A DNA stretch of 34,483 nt. Origin: Balnearium lithotrophicum (GTDB taxonomy: Bacteria; Aquificota; Aquificia; Desulfurobacteriales; Desulfurobacteriaceae). Shown one piece after another: positions 34,196 through 34,483 of the stretch (positions are counted from its first letter, which is position 1; each line of letters starts with the position of its first letter). Location: contig NZ_FXTM01000022.1 in assembly GCF_900182585.1 (NCBI RefSeq), positions 1 to 34,483 on the forward strand, written 5' to 3'. A program made the translations under genes and the position numbers. A model generated the notes under the pieces. It was given only the letters and a program-made list of their open reading frames with translations. It made no database searches and had not been told where the DNA came from.

Positions 34196-34483
34196 CTAAC
34201 CGCCGAGATTAAATTTAGTGCACCCCACAATCCAAGGCAAATGGATGTTCTCGTTCAATACATGGTGGACACCCTGGAGTTTTTTAATATATTCCTCAAA
34301 CTTCTCTACTGGAGTCTTATAACCAAGACCTTGATGAGGCCTAACGAAGTTGTAAAAGTTTAGATACCTAAATAACTTCCTGTTCATCTCATCAACTGTC
34401 GGCTCAGTCCCTTCTATCATCCACAGTTCCTTCTCCACCGTCTGTATGAACCTTTCAACATGTGCATTGGTCTTGGGAGACCT
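34196..34483 (-). CDS. IS481-like transposase, C-terminal part (truncated by window edge)
   Basis: The frame enters from the right edge and reads RSPKTNAHVERFIQTVEKEL, then FYNFVRPHQGLGYKTPVEKFEEYI. This is the end of an integrase-core (rve, DDE) domain, with the catalytic Glu in HVERF and the typical N-x-x-RPHQGLGYKTP tail of IS481/IS3-type transposases. The IS terminal repeat GGTGGACACCCT (34264-34275) falls inside the frame, so the last 20-odd residues up to the TAG at 34196-34198 are coded by flanking DNA. The natural stop may be provided by the insertion site. The 5' part lies outside the window. Confidence 0.8.
   Translation of the reverse strand, partial: RSPKTNAHVERFIQTVEKELWMIEGTEPTVDEMNRKLFRYLNFYNFVRPHQGLGYKTPVEKFEEYIKKLQGVHHVLNENIHLPWIVGCTKFNLGG
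34264..34483 (-). mobile_element. IS481-like insertion sequence, transposase-end side (partial)
   Basis: The element's end is marked by GGTGGACACCCT at 34264-34275, the inverted form of the 12-bp repeat at 343-354. Both copies have the same orientation. Only about 220 bp of this copy is inside the window. The two ends may be from one IS type inserted at two sites; identity of the missing middle cannot be checked here. Confidence 0.72.

Overview
The window looks like a piece of a thermophilic, Gram-negative, anaerobic chemolithotroph, most likely an Aquificota member of the Desulfurobacteriaceae type (Thermovibrio/Desulfurobacterium-like). This is inference from Glu/Lys/Arg-rich proteins, dominant AGG/AGA arginine codons, an LpxB (so an outer membrane), type IV pilus parts and very large secreted multihaem cytochromes. 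No tool was run, so the taxonomy is provisional. Both window edges lie inside copies of the same IS481-like insertion sequence, both transcribed leftward, which suggests a contig bounded by IS repeats.

Layout: 1-354 IS end with the transposase N-terminus (-). 381-1907 hsdM (-), cut off from any hsdS/hsdR by the IS. 1978-5305 lpxB, a THUMP-domain rRNA/tRNA methyltransferase and prfB (+), the last with the classic programmed +1 frameshift at a UGA. 5474-9454 a 1326-residue octahaem cytochrome (+) with an in-frame UGA. 9451-13845 a tightly packed leftward operon: TPR protein, hemW, cysS, a 49-residue membrane protein, and a tiny Cys-rich membrane ORF that also seems to continue through an in-frame UGA. 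13904-16415 a rightward set: a possible HhH-type DNA glycosylase, a pseudopilin, a TM/coiled-coil protein and argF. 16428-19061 valS (-). 19115-19746 tRNA-Arg(ACG), tadA and tRNA-Ser(CGA). 19772-24982 recA, pilT, recX and alaS (+). 25099-29601 a second octahaem cytochrome (1500 residues, +), again with an in-frame UGA. 29687-30967 a PpiC/SurA-like lipoprotein (+). 30964-34106 rimP, nusA, a ylxR-L7Ae fusion and a PfkB-family kinase (leftward). 34196-34483 the transposase C-terminus of the second IS copy.

The main result is a UGA-recoding theme. The two large cytochromes are each split by one in-frame UGA at the same aligned position (residue 132 and 140). It is followed by the same peptide (PPSYRQLAAK) and by a perfect CCGCC-AGUU-GGCGG hairpin at a spacing typical of a bacterial SECIS. 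Twelve codons around the UGA are identical in the two paralogues apart from one synonymous base, although the proteins diverge elsewhere. The best reading is that both are selenoproteins: surface-anchored octahaem cytochromes with a selenocysteine near the first haem. A third candidate lies convergent to the first cytochrome: a 76-residue Cys-rich membrane ORF with a UGA followed by a GCGCU-GGUC-AGCGC hairpin. The cytochromes carry Sec signal peptides and a Gly/Cys + hydrophobic + basic C-terminus that looks like a surface-sorting signal, so an extracellular electron-transfer or reductase role is likely but unproven.

Other notable points: tadA sits beside the gene of its own substrate tRNA and its 3' end overlaps tRNA-Ser(CGA); the palindrome GAGCTC is strongly over-represented, about 60 copies by eye; and the IS end can form a hairpin touching the transposase ribosome binding site.
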